A DNA stretch of 51,080 bases from Acidobacteriota bacterium. GTDB taxonomy: Bacteria; Acidobacteriota; Terriglobia; Acidiferrales; UBA7541. Location of the stretch: the NCBI GenBank assembly GCA_003224055.1, contig QHYE01000129.1, positions 1 to 51,080 on the forward strand, given 5' to 3'. Of this stretch, positions 17,849 to 26,477 are shown piece after piece; the first letter of the stretch is position 1, and every line of letters starts with the position of its first letter. Made by a program: the position numbers and the translations under genes. Under the pieces are notes generated by a model. It saw only the letters and a program-made list of their open reading frames with translations, was not told the origin of the DNA and did not search any database.

Positions 17849-19039
17849 ATGGCCGACGCTCCCCAAGAACAATCCTGGCTGAACCGCACCGTCCTCGGAG
17901 TGGGACTCACCAGCCTCTTCAGCGACTGGGGCCACGAGATCGCGACCGCAGTGCTGCCTGCCTTTCTGGCGACCATCGGCGCAGGGCCGGTGTGGCTCGG
18001 CGCCATCGAGGGCATCGCCGACGGCCTCTCCAGCTTCACCAAACTCGCCGCCGGCCACTACACGGACCGCCTGAAACGCCGCAAGCCTCTCGCCGTCTTC
18101 GGCTATGCGTTCACGGCGATTTCGACGGCATCATTCGCGTTCGCCGCGCACGCGTCTCATGTGCTTTTGGCGCGATCCGCGGCATGGTTGGGCCGCGGCG
18201 TTCGCTCGCCCGCGGAGAAAGCACTGCTTGCGGCGGATGTGCCACCGAACGCTTACGGCCGCGCCTTCGGTTTCGAACGATTGATGGACACGGTGGGCGC
18301 GATCGCTGGCCCACTTACGGCTCTCTGGCTGCTAGAAGCGACCAACCATTCCTATCGCAAAGTTTTCCTCTGGACGCTCCTCCCCGGGATGGTCGCAGCA
18401 GCAATCTTCTGGATCTTCGTGCGCGAGCGGCCCATCGCGGCGCGGCCTCAGCGCACTTTCTTACTGGACCTCAAAGCGCTGCCGATTCCCTTCCGGCGCC
18501 TGCTGCTGGGCGTCGGCATTTTCGGCGCGGGCGATTTCTCGCACTCCCTGCTGATCCTCTACGCTTCGCGCATGCTGGCGCCAGTGCACGGCATGGCGCG
18601 CGCCGCGAGCATTGCCGTCGGCCTCTACGTGTTGCACAACGTCTTCTATGCGTGCTCAGCGTATCTCAGCGGCTGGTTGAGCGACCATGTTCCAAGCCGC
18701 AAAGTCGTCCTCGCAGCAGGTTATGGTCTCGCCGGAGTCACTGCGATTCTTCTTTGCACCGGCACACAATCGCTTTGGCTGCTGGCGGTGATCTTTGTCT
18801 TCGCCGGCGTTTACGTCGGCACGGAAGAAGCGCTCGAAGACTCTCTTTCCGCCGAGCTTGTCCGCAAAGAGCAGCACGGCATGGCCTTCGGCACCCTCGC
18901 CGCGGTCAATGCCGTCGGCGACTTCCTGTCCAGCCTCCTTGTGGGATTCCTCTGGAGCGCCTTCAACGTCCAAACCGCTTTCGGCGCCTCCGCGCTCCTT
19001 TTCATCATCGGTGCTATATTGATTCTGCGGCTTCGCTAA
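17849..19039 (+). CDS. MFS transporter
   Basis: 396 residues with about twelve hydrophobic helices. The first loop carries GHYTDRLKRRKPL, the MFS motif between helices 2 and 3. AAWLGRGVRSPAEKALLAADVPPNAYGRAFGFERLMDTVGAIAGPL is the typical helix 4-5 segment of a drug/metabolite-efflux type. The C-terminal half repeats the pattern (GWLSDHVPSRKVVLAAGY). The substrate is unknown. It is 22 bases from both neighbours, in the row led by the fluoride riboswitch, so co-regulation by fluoride is possible but not shown. Confidence 0.88.
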   Translation: MADAPQEQSWLNRTVLGVGLTSLFSDWGHEIATAVLPAFLATIGAGPVWLGAIEGIADGLSSFTKLAAGHYTDRLKRRKPLAVFGYAFTAISTASFAFAAHASHVLLARSAAWLGRGVRSPAEKALLAADVPPNAYGRAFGFERLMDTVGAIAGPLTALWLLEATNHSYRKVFLWTLLPGMVAAAIFWIFVRERPIAARPQRTFLLDLKALPIPFRRLLLGVGIFGAGDFSHSLLILYASRMLAPVHGMARAASIAVGLYVLHNVFYACSAYLSGWLSDHVPSRKVVLAAGYGLAGVTAILLCTGTQSLWLLAVIFVFAGVYVGTEEALEDSLSAELVRKEQHGMAFGTLAAVNAVGDFLSSLLVGFLWSAFNVQTAFGASALLFIIGAILILRLR

Positions 19040-19061
19040 GAGTCCGGTTCAAACCTTCGCC

Positions 19062-19874
19062 ATGCCCGACGAGTCCACAGCCACTCCCCGCGACTTTCTC
19101 GCCGTCGAGCGAACCTTTCTCGCCTGGATTCGCACCGGACTCGCTCTCATGGGCCTCGGCTTCGTCCTCGCCCGCTTTGGAATTTTCTTGCGGGAATTCA
19201 ACCTCAATCAGCCCAATCTTCCATCGCGATCATACGGCCTCTCCCTGTGGTTAGGTACCGCGCTGATTTTTCTGGGTGTGCTGGTCTGTCTGCTTTCGCT
19301 TGTCCGTTACCGCCGGCTGCTGCAGCAGCTCCAGCGGCCCGGAGCCTTGCTCTCGCGCCCTTCGGCGCTGGCCATCACGGCCGCGCTGGTCCTCGCCATC
19401 CTTGGAGTGGCCATGGCGGTTTATCTGATTTCCGTGCGACCCCTCGCCCAGAATAATGCTTCCAAATCTCAGGAGACTTCCATGGCGATTCCAGAGAGCG
19501 GCATTCTTCGCACTGCCAGCAATCATTCCGTCGACGAAACCGTCGCCCGACTGCAATCCATCCTGCAAGCCAAAGGCGTCAAGCTCTTCACCATCGTCGA
19601 CCACAGCGGCGAAGCCGCAAGCGCCGGCCTGAAAATGCCAAACACCAAGCTGCTGATCTTCGGCAATCCCAAGGCCGGCACACCGCTGATGCTCGCTTCG
19701 CCCAGCTCCGCTCTCGACCTCCCGCTCAAAATCCTCGTCGCCGAGGACGCCGCCGGCAAAGTCTGGATCTCCTACAATGCGCCTGCCTATCTGCAGACAC
19801 GCCACCACTTCCCTCCCGACCTCCTTCCCAATATCGCCGTGATTGAAGTGCTCGCCGCCAAAGCTGCCGAATAG
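19062..19874 (+). CDS. DUF202 membrane domain fused to DUF302 domain
   Basis: 270 residues. The N-terminal part (about 1-130) is a YidH-like DUF202 domain: RDFLAVERTFLAWIRTGLALMGLGFVLARFG and two more hydrophobic helices (GLSLWLGTALIFLGVLVCLLSLV and LAITAALVLAILGVAMAVYLI). After a linker, residues about 150-270 are a DUF302 domain: SVDETVARLQSILQAKGVKLFTIVDHSGEAASAGLKMPNTKLLIFGNPKAGTPLM. Both are usually separate genes of unknown function. The third helix would place the DUF302 part outside the inner membrane if the N-terminus is cytoplasmic. It ends the same-strand row downstream of the fluoride riboswitch. Confidence 0.85.
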   Translation: MPDESTATPRDFLAVERTFLAWIRTGLALMGLGFVLARFGIFLREFNLNQPNLPSRSYGLSLWLGTALIFLGVLVCLLSLVRYRRLLQQLQRPGALLSRPSALAITAALVLAILGVAMAVYLISVRPLAQNNASKSQETSMAIPESGILRTASNHSVDETVARLQSILQAKGVKLFTIVDHSGEAASAGLKMPNTKLLIFGNPKAGTPLMLASPSSALDLPLKILVAEDAAGKVWISYNAPAYLQTRHHFPPDLLPNIAVIEVLAAKAAE

Positions 19875-20022
19875 AAAACTGCCCCTCTTCCCTCGGGATG
19901 TCTTTGAATTCTGTGGACTGTGTGCGCTCTGCGTAAAATCCGTGCATTTTCTGTCTTGCACCGCAATACGCCGCATGGTAGCCTTGGCGAATAAAAGGCG
20001 AATTCAATGAAAGGGGCTTTTG

Positions 20023-22461
20023 ATGCCGGAATCGCTTGCCGTCCGAAGAGCTGGCATTTCGACAGCAGTCACGCCCGTCCATGAGGCCCTGGATGCCTTC
20101 GCCTCGCGCGATCATACCGGCGAGGTACTCACCGCAGTCCGCCATTTTCCTGCGCGCGAGGCGCAATGGGCAGAATTTCCGGCCTGGGTGCATCCGAACC
20201 TCGTTTCCGCGTACGCCGCCAAGGGCATTCGCCGCCCCTATACGCACCAGGCTGCGGCGGCGGAGGCGGTTCACGCCGGCAAGAATGTGGTCATCGTCAC
20301 GCCCACGGCTTCTGGCAAAACGCTCTGCTACAACCTGCCAATCCTGAATGCCATTCTCGAGAACTCAGATACGCGCGCGCTCTATCTCTTTCCAACGAAG
20401 GCCCTCGCGCAGGACCAACTCGCAGAACTCTACGATCTCAACCAGCGCCTGGAGAACTGCTTTGGCGTTTTCACCTACGACGGCGACACGCCCGCCGACG
20501 CGCGCAAAGCCATTCGCGAAAAAGGCCACGTCGTCCTGACCAACCCGGACATGCTGCACACTGGGATCCTCCCGCACCACACGCGCTGGACGCGCCTCTT
20601 CGAAAATTTGCGCTACATTGTAATCGACGAGCTGCACACCTATCGTGGCGTTTTTGGCAGCCATTTGTGCAACGTGCTCCGGCGTCTCCGCCGCATCGCG
20701 CGCTTCTACGGCCGCGACCCGCAATTCATTTGCTGCTCCGCCACAATTGCCAATCCCGGAGAGCTGGCAAGGCGGCTTCTCGAATCGGACGTCGAAGTTT
20801 TGGACGCCAACGGCGCGCCTGCAGCGGAAAAAACTTTTGTTTTCTACAATCCACCTGTCGTCAATCGCGCTCTTGGCATCCGCCGCAGCTACATCAATGA
20901 ATCCTCGCGCGTGGCGCAGGAATTTCTGAATCGCGATCTGCAAACGATGGTCTTCGCGAATTCCCGCTTGCACACCGAAGTCCTTCTTACCTATTTGCAG
21001 CAGGCCAATCCACAACCTCCGGGAAAACCGGAGTCCATTCGCGGCTACCGCGGCGGCTACTTGCCGAACGAGCGGCGCGAAATCGAGCGCGGCCTACGCG
21101 ATGGAAAAATTCGCGGCGTGGTTTCGACCAGTGCGCTCGAGCTAGGCATTGATGTCGGCTCGCTCGATACCGTCGTCATGGCCGGCTACGCCGGCACCAT
21201 CGCCGCTACCTGGCAGCGTGCGGGGCGCGCCGGACGCCGCGGCGGAAGTTCCTGCGCCGTGCTGGTCGCGTCCTCCGCGCCACTCGATCAGTTTATCGTG
21301 CGCCATCCGGACTATTTTTTCGGCAACACTCCCGAGCACGCGTTCATCCAGCCAGATAATCTTGAAATCCTCATCAACCACCTGAAATGCGCCGCGTTCG
21401 AATTGCCCATCGCCCCGGGCGAAAGATTCGGCGATGCGGATTTGCCCGATCTGTGCGCAAGGCTCGCCGAGGCCGGTTTTCTGCATCTCGCCGGCGAAAA
21501 CTACCACTGGACGCAGGAAGCCTATCCCGCCGATACCATCAGCCTGCGCTCGGTGACCAGCGACAATTTTGTGATCATCGATATCACCGGCGCGCCAAAC
21601 GTCATCGGCGAAATCGATTTTCCAAGTGCGCTGGTCTTCCTTCACGAAAAAGCCATTTACCTTCACGGCGGCCAGCAGCACCACGTCGAGCATCTCGATT
21701 TCAAAGAGCGCAAGGCCTACGTCAAGCACGTCGACGTCGACTACTACACCGATGCGGTTCGACACACGCAAGTCCGTGCCCTGGAGATTGCCGAGCAAGC
21801 ACGCGTGAGTGAATCCCATCGAGAGGTCCCTGCAGCGCGGGCGCACGGCGATGTCCTCGTTCGCTCCCAAGTCGTCGGCTTCAAGAAAATCAAATTCTTC
21901 ACCAACGAAAACATCGGCGACGGCAAGCTCGAACTTCCCGAAAACGAAATGCACACGACGTCTTACTGGATCACGCTGGAGCGCCCGCTGCTCCAATCAC
22001 TTCCCTTCTCTGTGAGCGAGCGCCAGAGTGGGATGTTTGGTTTGCTGCACGCGCTCGAATCCGTAGCCACGTTCCTCCTCATGTGCGACCGGCGTGACCT
22101 CGGCACCGCTATCGGCGAGCGTCCTCCCGATGCTTCGGTGGGACAGACATTCCAGTCTGTCCCTTCACTCGATCCGCTCTCGAGCCGCGATTTCACTCCA
22201 TCCCGCATGGAAGATGTTATCTCCGCCAACACGAAGGAATTCTTCGAGCCAAATTTGTATCTCTTCGATGCCTACCCTGGTGGCATCGGCTTTTCCGAGC
22301 CGCTTTTTCGAACACACCATCTGCTCGTCCAGAAGACGCGCGAGCTAATCTCTTCCTGTGGCTGCGAACAGGGTTGCCCATCGTGTGTGGGCCCCGCAGG
22401 TGATCTTGCCCCGCGCGCAAAAGAAGCGGCCCTCGCGATTCTCGACCACTTGTGTGCCTAG
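20023..22461 (+). CDS. mrfA: DEAD/DEAH-box helicase with C-terminal four-Cys domain, MrfA/YprA-like
   Basis: An 812-residue superfamily 2 helicase. Walker A is TPTASGKT near residue 92, box II is DELH (VIDELHTYRG), then CCSATIANP, VSTSALELGIDVGSLD and QRAGRAGRRGGSS. The C-terminus holds the DUF1998-type region with CGCEQGCPSCVGP, the four-cysteine cluster described for B. subtilis MrfA, which acts with MrfB in repair of mitomycin C damage. ATG 20023 has AAGGGG upstream. A palindrome at 22140-22163 lies inside the coding sequence and adds VGQTFQSVP to the protein. The exonuclease gene starts immediately after the stop. Confidence 0.88.
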   Translation: MPESLAVRRAGISTAVTPVHEALDAFASRDHTGEVLTAVRHFPAREAQWAEFPAWVHPNLVSAYAAKGIRRPYTHQAAAAEAVHAGKNVVIVTPTASGKTLCYNLPILNAILENSDTRALYLFPTKALAQDQLAELYDLNQRLENCFGVFTYDGDTPADARKAIREKGHVVLTNPDMLHTGILPHHTRWTRLFENLRYIVIDELHTYRGVFGSHLCNVLRRLRRIARFYGRDPQFICCSATIANPGELARRLLESDVEVLDANGAPAAEKTFVFYNPPVVNRALGIRRSYINESSRVAQEFLNRDLQTMVFANSRLHTEVLLTYLQQANPQPPGKPESIRGYRGGYLPNERREIERGLRDGKIRGVVSTSALELGIDVGSLDTVVMAGYAGTIAATWQRAGRAGRRGGSSCAVLVASSAPLDQFIVRHPDYFFGNTPEHAFIQPDNLEILINHLKCAAFELPIAPGERFGDADLPDLCARLAEAGFLHLAGENYHWTQEAYPADTISLRSVTSDNFVIIDITGAPNVIGEIDFPSALVFLHEKAIYLHGGQQHHVEHLDFKERKAYVKHVDVDYYTDAVRHTQVRALEIAEQARVSESHREVPAARAHGDVLVRSQVVGFKKIKFFTNENIGDGKLELPENEMHTTSYWITLERPLLQSLPFSVSERQSGMFGLLHALESVATFLLMCDRRDLGTAIGERPPDASVGQTFQSVPSLDPLSSRDFTPSRMEDVISANTKEFFEPNLYLFDAYPGGIGFSEPLFRTHHLLVQKTRELISSCGCEQGCPSCVGPAGDLAPRAKEAALAILDHLCA
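22140..22163. repeat. Palindromic repeat inside the helicase gene
   Basis: Arms GGGACAGAC and GTCTGTCCC flank a six-base loop. It is in frame within the helicase coding sequence and is translated as part of a presumably flexible stretch between RPPDAS and LDPLSS. It resembles the palindromes at 265-284 and 50714-50729 in architecture. Confidence 0.6.
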
Positions 22462-23817
22462 ATGGCTGCGATCGCCGACAAATTCTCGAGACTCTCCGCT
22501 CTGAAACCCGCGCGCCCCGTGGCGGCGAGGCCCACCGCCCTTAGAGCCCCAGACGAGGAAGACTCCCTCGCGCGCCTGCTCGGCGCGGGTGTTGCCAAGA
22601 ATCATTTCGGTGAACATCTTTCGGTCCGCAATTGGTTTTCCACGCCTGAATATTTGGAAGCTTCCTCCGCCTCGCTCGACTTGCTCTCTCGATCACGCGA
22701 TGAATCGCTCTCCCGCAGAACGCGCGCGGCGTTAACAGATCCGGAAAAATGGCTCTTCCTGGATACCGAAACGACGGGGCTTTCAGGAGGCACGGGAACC
22801 TACGCGTTTCTCGTGGGCCTGGCCTGGTGGGATGCCGGCGGCCTGCAGGTCGAGCAATTCTTCATGCGCGATTTCTCCGAAGAACATTCCCTTCTTCATG
22901 AGCTCTGCGGGCGTCTCGCCGAACGCCCGGTCCTCGTCACCTTCAATGGAAAATCTTTCGATTGGCCGCTCCTGGAGAGCCGCTTCACGATGACGCGCTC
23001 CATCGCCGTGCCAAAACTGGCGGCGCATCTCGATTTGCTACATCCGGCGCGGGCTCTCTGGAAGCTTCGGCTCGGCTCCGTCCGCCTCGTCGAACTGGAG
23101 CGCCACGTCCTCGACGTGCCAAGGCTTGGCTGGCGCCGCGATGATGACGTCTCGTCAGCGCTGATCCCACAATTTTATTTTGACTACCTGCGCGGCGGCC
23201 CCATGGAGCCCCTTGCAGGAGTTGTGCGGCACAACCAGATGGATTTACGCGGCCTCGCCGCTCTCTTCGGCAAAATCAACACCTTGCTTTCCGAACCGGG
23301 CGCCGCGGCGGAGACTCAAAGCCTCGATCTTTTCGGCCTATCAAGATTTCTGCAACGCCGGGGAGAGACCGACCGCGCACATTTGGCGTGTTCTCAAGCG
23401 TTAGAGATCGGACTCCCGGCTGAGTTTCGCCCAAAAGCGCGCCGCGAGCTCGCGCTGATGGCGAAACGCAGGGGCGAACACGAACGCGCCGCTGAAATCT
23501 GGCAGGAGATTGTTGCCGATCCCCAAGACGGGATCTACGCCTGCGAGCAGCTTGCCATCCACTTCGAACGCCACGCCAGGAATCTGAGCCGCGCGGCGGA
23601 ATTCGCGCACCTTGGTCTGGCAAAACTCAGGTGTCAGCGCAGTGCCTCGCGCGATCCATTCCTCGCTGCTCGTTCCACATGGCTGGAGCAAAAATTCTTG
23701 CATCGGATTGCACGTTTGCAGCATCAGATGCCAATCAGCGACGGCTTGGCAAGGCCGCTTGCTCTTTCACGCTCCACCGGTGAAACGGAAGCGGAGAGCC
23801 GATACCGACACCGTTAA
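22462..23817 (+). CDS. mrfB: RNase H-like exonuclease with TPR-like tail, MrfB/YprB-like
   Basis: 451 residues. The exonuclease core (about 90-290) shows LFLDTETTGLSGGTGTYAFLVGL with the first catalytic Asp and Glu, then LVTFNGKSFDWPLLESRF, and HNQMDLRGLAALF with a late catalytic Asp. This is a DnaQ-like 3'-5' exonuclease set. The C-terminal part (about 300-430) looks helical and TPR-like (AHLACSQALEIGLPAEFR). In B. subtilis MrfB with MrfA excises mitomycin adducts. ATG 22462 directly follows the helicase stop, so the two are one transcriptional unit. Confidence 0.85.
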   Translation: MAAIADKFSRLSALKPARPVAARPTALRAPDEEDSLARLLGAGVAKNHFGEHLSVRNWFSTPEYLEASSASLDLLSRSRDESLSRRTRAALTDPEKWLFLDTETTGLSGGTGTYAFLVGLAWWDAGGLQVEQFFMRDFSEEHSLLHELCGRLAERPVLVTFNGKSFDWPLLESRFTMTRSIAVPKLAAHLDLLHPARALWKLRLGSVRLVELERHVLDVPRLGWRRDDDVSSALIPQFYFDYLRGGPMEPLAGVVRHNQMDLRGLAALFGKINTLLSEPGAAAETQSLDLFGLSRFLQRRGETDRAHLACSQALEIGLPAEFRPKARRELALMAKRRGEHERAAEIWQEIVADPQDGIYACEQLAIHFERHARNLSRAAEFAHLGLAKLRCQRSASRDPFLAARSTWLEQKFLHRIARLQHQMPISDGLARPLALSRSTGETEAESRYRHR

Positions 23818-23856
23818 CCCTTTTCCCCTGTCCCTCAATTCAAAGGAGGAAATCGG

Positions 23857-24879
23857 ATGGAAAGTTCAGCCGCAAAACAGCAACCTATGGCAGGAGGTAG
23901 TATGGCCACTGCCGAACAAGCGTATCTGCGTACCGAACTGGAACAGCGCCGCGAGCGCCTTCACGCGGCTTTGCATTCGCCCGCCGCCGATGCTTCTCTT
24001 TCGCAACTGCTGACGGCTGTGGATGCGGCGCTGAGCCGAATCGATCAGGGGACATTCGGGCTCTGTGAGAAGTGCCACGATTCCATCGAAGCGGAGCGCC
24101 TGCTGGCCGATCCTTTGGTGCGGTTCTGCCTCGATCATCTTACGAGTGCCGAGCAGCGAGCCTTGGAGAGTGACCTTTCCCTGGCCGCACGCATCCAGCG
24201 AAGGCTCTTGCCGAAGCTTAGTCTGGCGCCGCCAGGCTGGGGCGTTCGCTATCACTATCAACCCGCCGGGATGGTGAGCGGCGATTACTGCGACCTCCTT
24301 GAAGCAGAAGGCGGCCTGCTCTTTATGATCGGGGATGTCTCCGGCAAGGGTGTTGCTGCGTCGATGCTCATGAGCCATCTCCATGCCACATTTCGCAGCC
24401 TCGCCGAGGCCGGCCTCCCACTCGATCACATGGTAGAAGACGCCAACCGCATATTCTGCGAAAGCACTCTTGCCGGACAATTCGCGACTCTCGTCGTAGG
24501 ACGAGCTGCGCACGATGGTTCGGTGGAATTTGTAAGCGCGGGCCATCTCCCTTTACTTCACATCCATCGTGACGGAGCGACGCCGAAGGATTCCACGGGA
24601 GTGCCTTTGGGAATGTTCTGTAACACACGATTCCCGGTCCATCGGCTCACGTTGTCTCAGGGTGACACCCTTTTTCTCTATACCGACGGTTTGACGGAAG
24701 CACGAAATCTCGCAGGCCAAGAGTATGGTCTCGAGCGAATCCGCACTCTGGCGGCGCGGCACACTGGGATAGAACCTGATGGGCTAATCTCCAAATGTCT
24801 CGAAGACCTCTCGATCTTTAGGGAGGGATTGAAGCAAACGGACGATTTGACGCTTCTCGTCGTTCGCCGTGCGGATTAA
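23857..24879 (+). CDS. DksA/TraR-type zinc finger fused to PP2C (RsbU/SpoIIE-like) phosphatase
   Basis: 340 residues in two domains. Residues about 20-98 resemble the DksA/TraR C-terminal region: a helical hairpin, then LSRIDQGTFGLCEKCHDSIEAERLLADPLVRFCLDH. The zinc ligands would be C70, C73, C91 and H94, so the last ligand is His instead of the usual Cys. Residues about 105-340 are a PP2C-type serine phosphatase with GDY near 142, GDVSGKGVAASMLMSHLHA, FATLVVGR, AGHLPLL, YTDGLTEARN and TDDLTLLVVRR. Such enzymes dephosphorylate anti-sigma-factor antagonists in partner-switching pathways. No partner gene is adjacent. Its 3' end overlaps the next, convergent gene by 96 bases. Confidence 0.85.
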   Translation: MESSAAKQQPMAGGSMATAEQAYLRTELEQRRERLHAALHSPAADASLSQLLTAVDAALSRIDQGTFGLCEKCHDSIEAERLLADPLVRFCLDHLTSAEQRALESDLSLAARIQRRLLPKLSLAPPGWGVRYHYQPAGMVSGDYCDLLEAEGGLLFMIGDVSGKGVAASMLMSHLHATFRSLAEAGLPLDHMVEDANRIFCESTLAGQFATLVVGRAAHDGSVEFVSAGHLPLLHIHRDGATPKDSTGVPLGMFCNTRFPVHRLTLSQGDTLFLYTDGLTEARNLAGQEYGLERIRTLAARHTGIEPDGLISKCLEDLSIFREGLKQTDDLTLLVVRRAD

Positions 24880-26334
24880 GAATCCCTGGCTCTGAAAAAA
24901 TTGAAGACTTAGAGCTACGTCGCTTGCCGCGAAATTGTTTTCTGCGAATCCAAAGATCATGGTGGTCTTCGCGGGAGCCGTAGACTCGAGCCGTTGCGAC
25001 GGCTGTGGCGCCATCGGCCAGTCGATCGCTTTCGTGAGGCCGTCAAACACCTTGCGCGTCGTGCCTTCCATCGTCACGCACTCGGCTCCGAAGCAGTACA
25101 GGAAAACGCCGCCATCAGGGCCATCAAAGGAAAAGAACTTTGGCCGGCGGAACAGATTCGAACGGTCCGAGTATTTCTTTTCAAGCGCCTCTGAGTACTG
25201 TCCGGAGAAACGCGTTGCATGTTCTTCACTGTCCAGGCGCAGCCGCGTAACAAGCACAATTCGCTTGCTCTGCTTCTCTTCGTACAGCGCATACTTGTCG
25301 CCACCCCAGGCAGCTGCAAGGGTTTTCGCGCGCGTGTCGTCAAGGAATTGCTTCAGGACTTCCTTCCAACCGAACTCGCCCATTACGTTTTCGTCGAGCT
25401 TTGACCAGCCGCTGCCGAGCAATTTCTCGAGAAGCGGCAACGTGACGCCCTGTGGAACTCTGCCGGAGCGATAGAGCGCGGGGTGGAGAATTTGTTGTGT
25501 GGAAACGGGTGGCCTCTCGAACAGACCGGGAAGTCCCGACCATCCGGTATCTTTCAGAATTGCCGCCGAAAACGTTAAACCACCCAGATACGGAAAGATC
25601 AAGGCATCCTTGATGAAGGGAGGCGCCTTCTGAAGCGTTGGCGAGCTGCCCAGATCGCCCATTAACATGGACGGATCAAATTCCGGGAGATCCTTGAGGG
25701 ATCTTCCCGTGCCGAGCATGAGGTAGTCGATCATGGCGACCATCGCGCTGCCTTCCAACACGGCATCGCGCGCCAGCTCGGCATCTTCGTTGGGACGGGC
25801 CACCTTCAGCCACACCTCAATCTGAAAATGTTGATCCTCCAGGGCATGGGTCAATTCGTGGGCCATCACCATGCGCTGTTCCGAGAGCGGGCTCCAATCC
25901 GCGATATAAAACTCCCGCGTCTTCGGATCGTAGAGCCCCTCTACCTGTTCCGTAAGCACGTTTACCATAAAGGCGTCCAGGTCGAAGCCTTTGGGAATCA
26001 AGCCGAATGCTTCCGCGCTGCGCGCGCCGGCGTAGCGTTCAGCGAGCGTTTTCTCTTCATTCATCTGCTTGATGACATACGCGCGAATCTCCTCGCGCGC
26101 ACGCAAGGATTTCTTCAGGGGTGTGCGCAGCTTCAGGCCGGTAATCTCACTCATCTTGCTGAGAACTTCGTCGGCGGCAGCAATAAATTCGGCATCCGAT
26201 GTGACCTTGGCATCCCCGGAAGGGGAAGCGACAGCCGCTGCCTGCCCGCGCACACGAGTCGTGTTGAAGAGGCAGACGGCGCCCAAGAAGAGAACATAGA
26301 GTCTGAAAGGGATGAATTTCACTTGAGAAGCCAT
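24784..26334 (-). CDS. Exported protein with HExxH metallopeptidase motif
   Basis: 516 residues with a signal peptide (about 1-31, ending RVRGQA). MVMAHELTHALEDQHF at about 156-170 is a zincin HExxH motif, and DAVLEGSAM about 30 residues later could supply the third ligand Glu, as in gluzincins. The remainder, including GWSGLPGLFERPPVSTQQILHP, is not assigned to a named family. Its role is likely envelope proteolysis, but no substrate is indicated. ATG 26334 was preferred to a TTG seven codons upstream. Its last 31 codons lie antisense to the end of the phosphatase gene, an unusual arrangement. Confidence 0.75.
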   Translation of the reverse strand: MASQVKFIPFRLYVLFLGAVCLFNTTRVRGQAAAVASPSGDAKVTSDAEFIAAADEVLSKMSEITGLKLRTPLKKSLRAREEIRAYVIKQMNEEKTLAERYAGARSAEAFGLIPKGFDLDAFMVNVLTEQVEGLYDPKTREFYIADWSPLSEQRMVMAHELTHALEDQHFQIEVWLKVARPNEDAELARDAVLEGSAMVAMIDYLMLGTGRSLKDLPEFDPSMLMGDLGSSPTLQKAPPFIKDALIFPYLGGLTFSAAILKDTGWSGLPGLFERPPVSTQQILHPALYRSGRVPQGVTLPLLEKLLGSGWSKLDENVMGEFGWKEVLKQFLDDTRAKTLAAAWGGDKYALYEEKQSKRIVLVTRLRLDSEEHATRFSGQYSEALEKKYSDRSNLFRRPKFFSFDGPDGGVFLYCFGAECVTMEGTTRKVFDGLTKAIDWPMAPQPSQRLESTAPAKTTMIFGFAENNFAASDVALSLQFFQSQGFLIRTANDEKRQIVRLLQSLPKDREVFETFGD

Positions 26335-26477
26335 GTTCTTTAAGAGTATGACCAAGTAGCAGGCAACTCGGAAAGAGGAATGTTCTCCCCAATCCGGGCG
26401 GCTTGTTCCGAATCCTTAACAAGATGGTAATGCTGCTATAATCCGACCACTGCAGTTATCTCTCTGTTGGGGTATAC

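Noticed and set aside
17992-19254. A 420-codon open frame overlapping the MFS gene
   Set aside because: Arg/Pro/Ser-rich shadow of the transporter and the DUF202 gene in another frame; no domain.
26333-26355. Earlier TTG start for the HExxH protein
   Set aside because: It adds seven residues before an ATG that fits a normal signal peptide.
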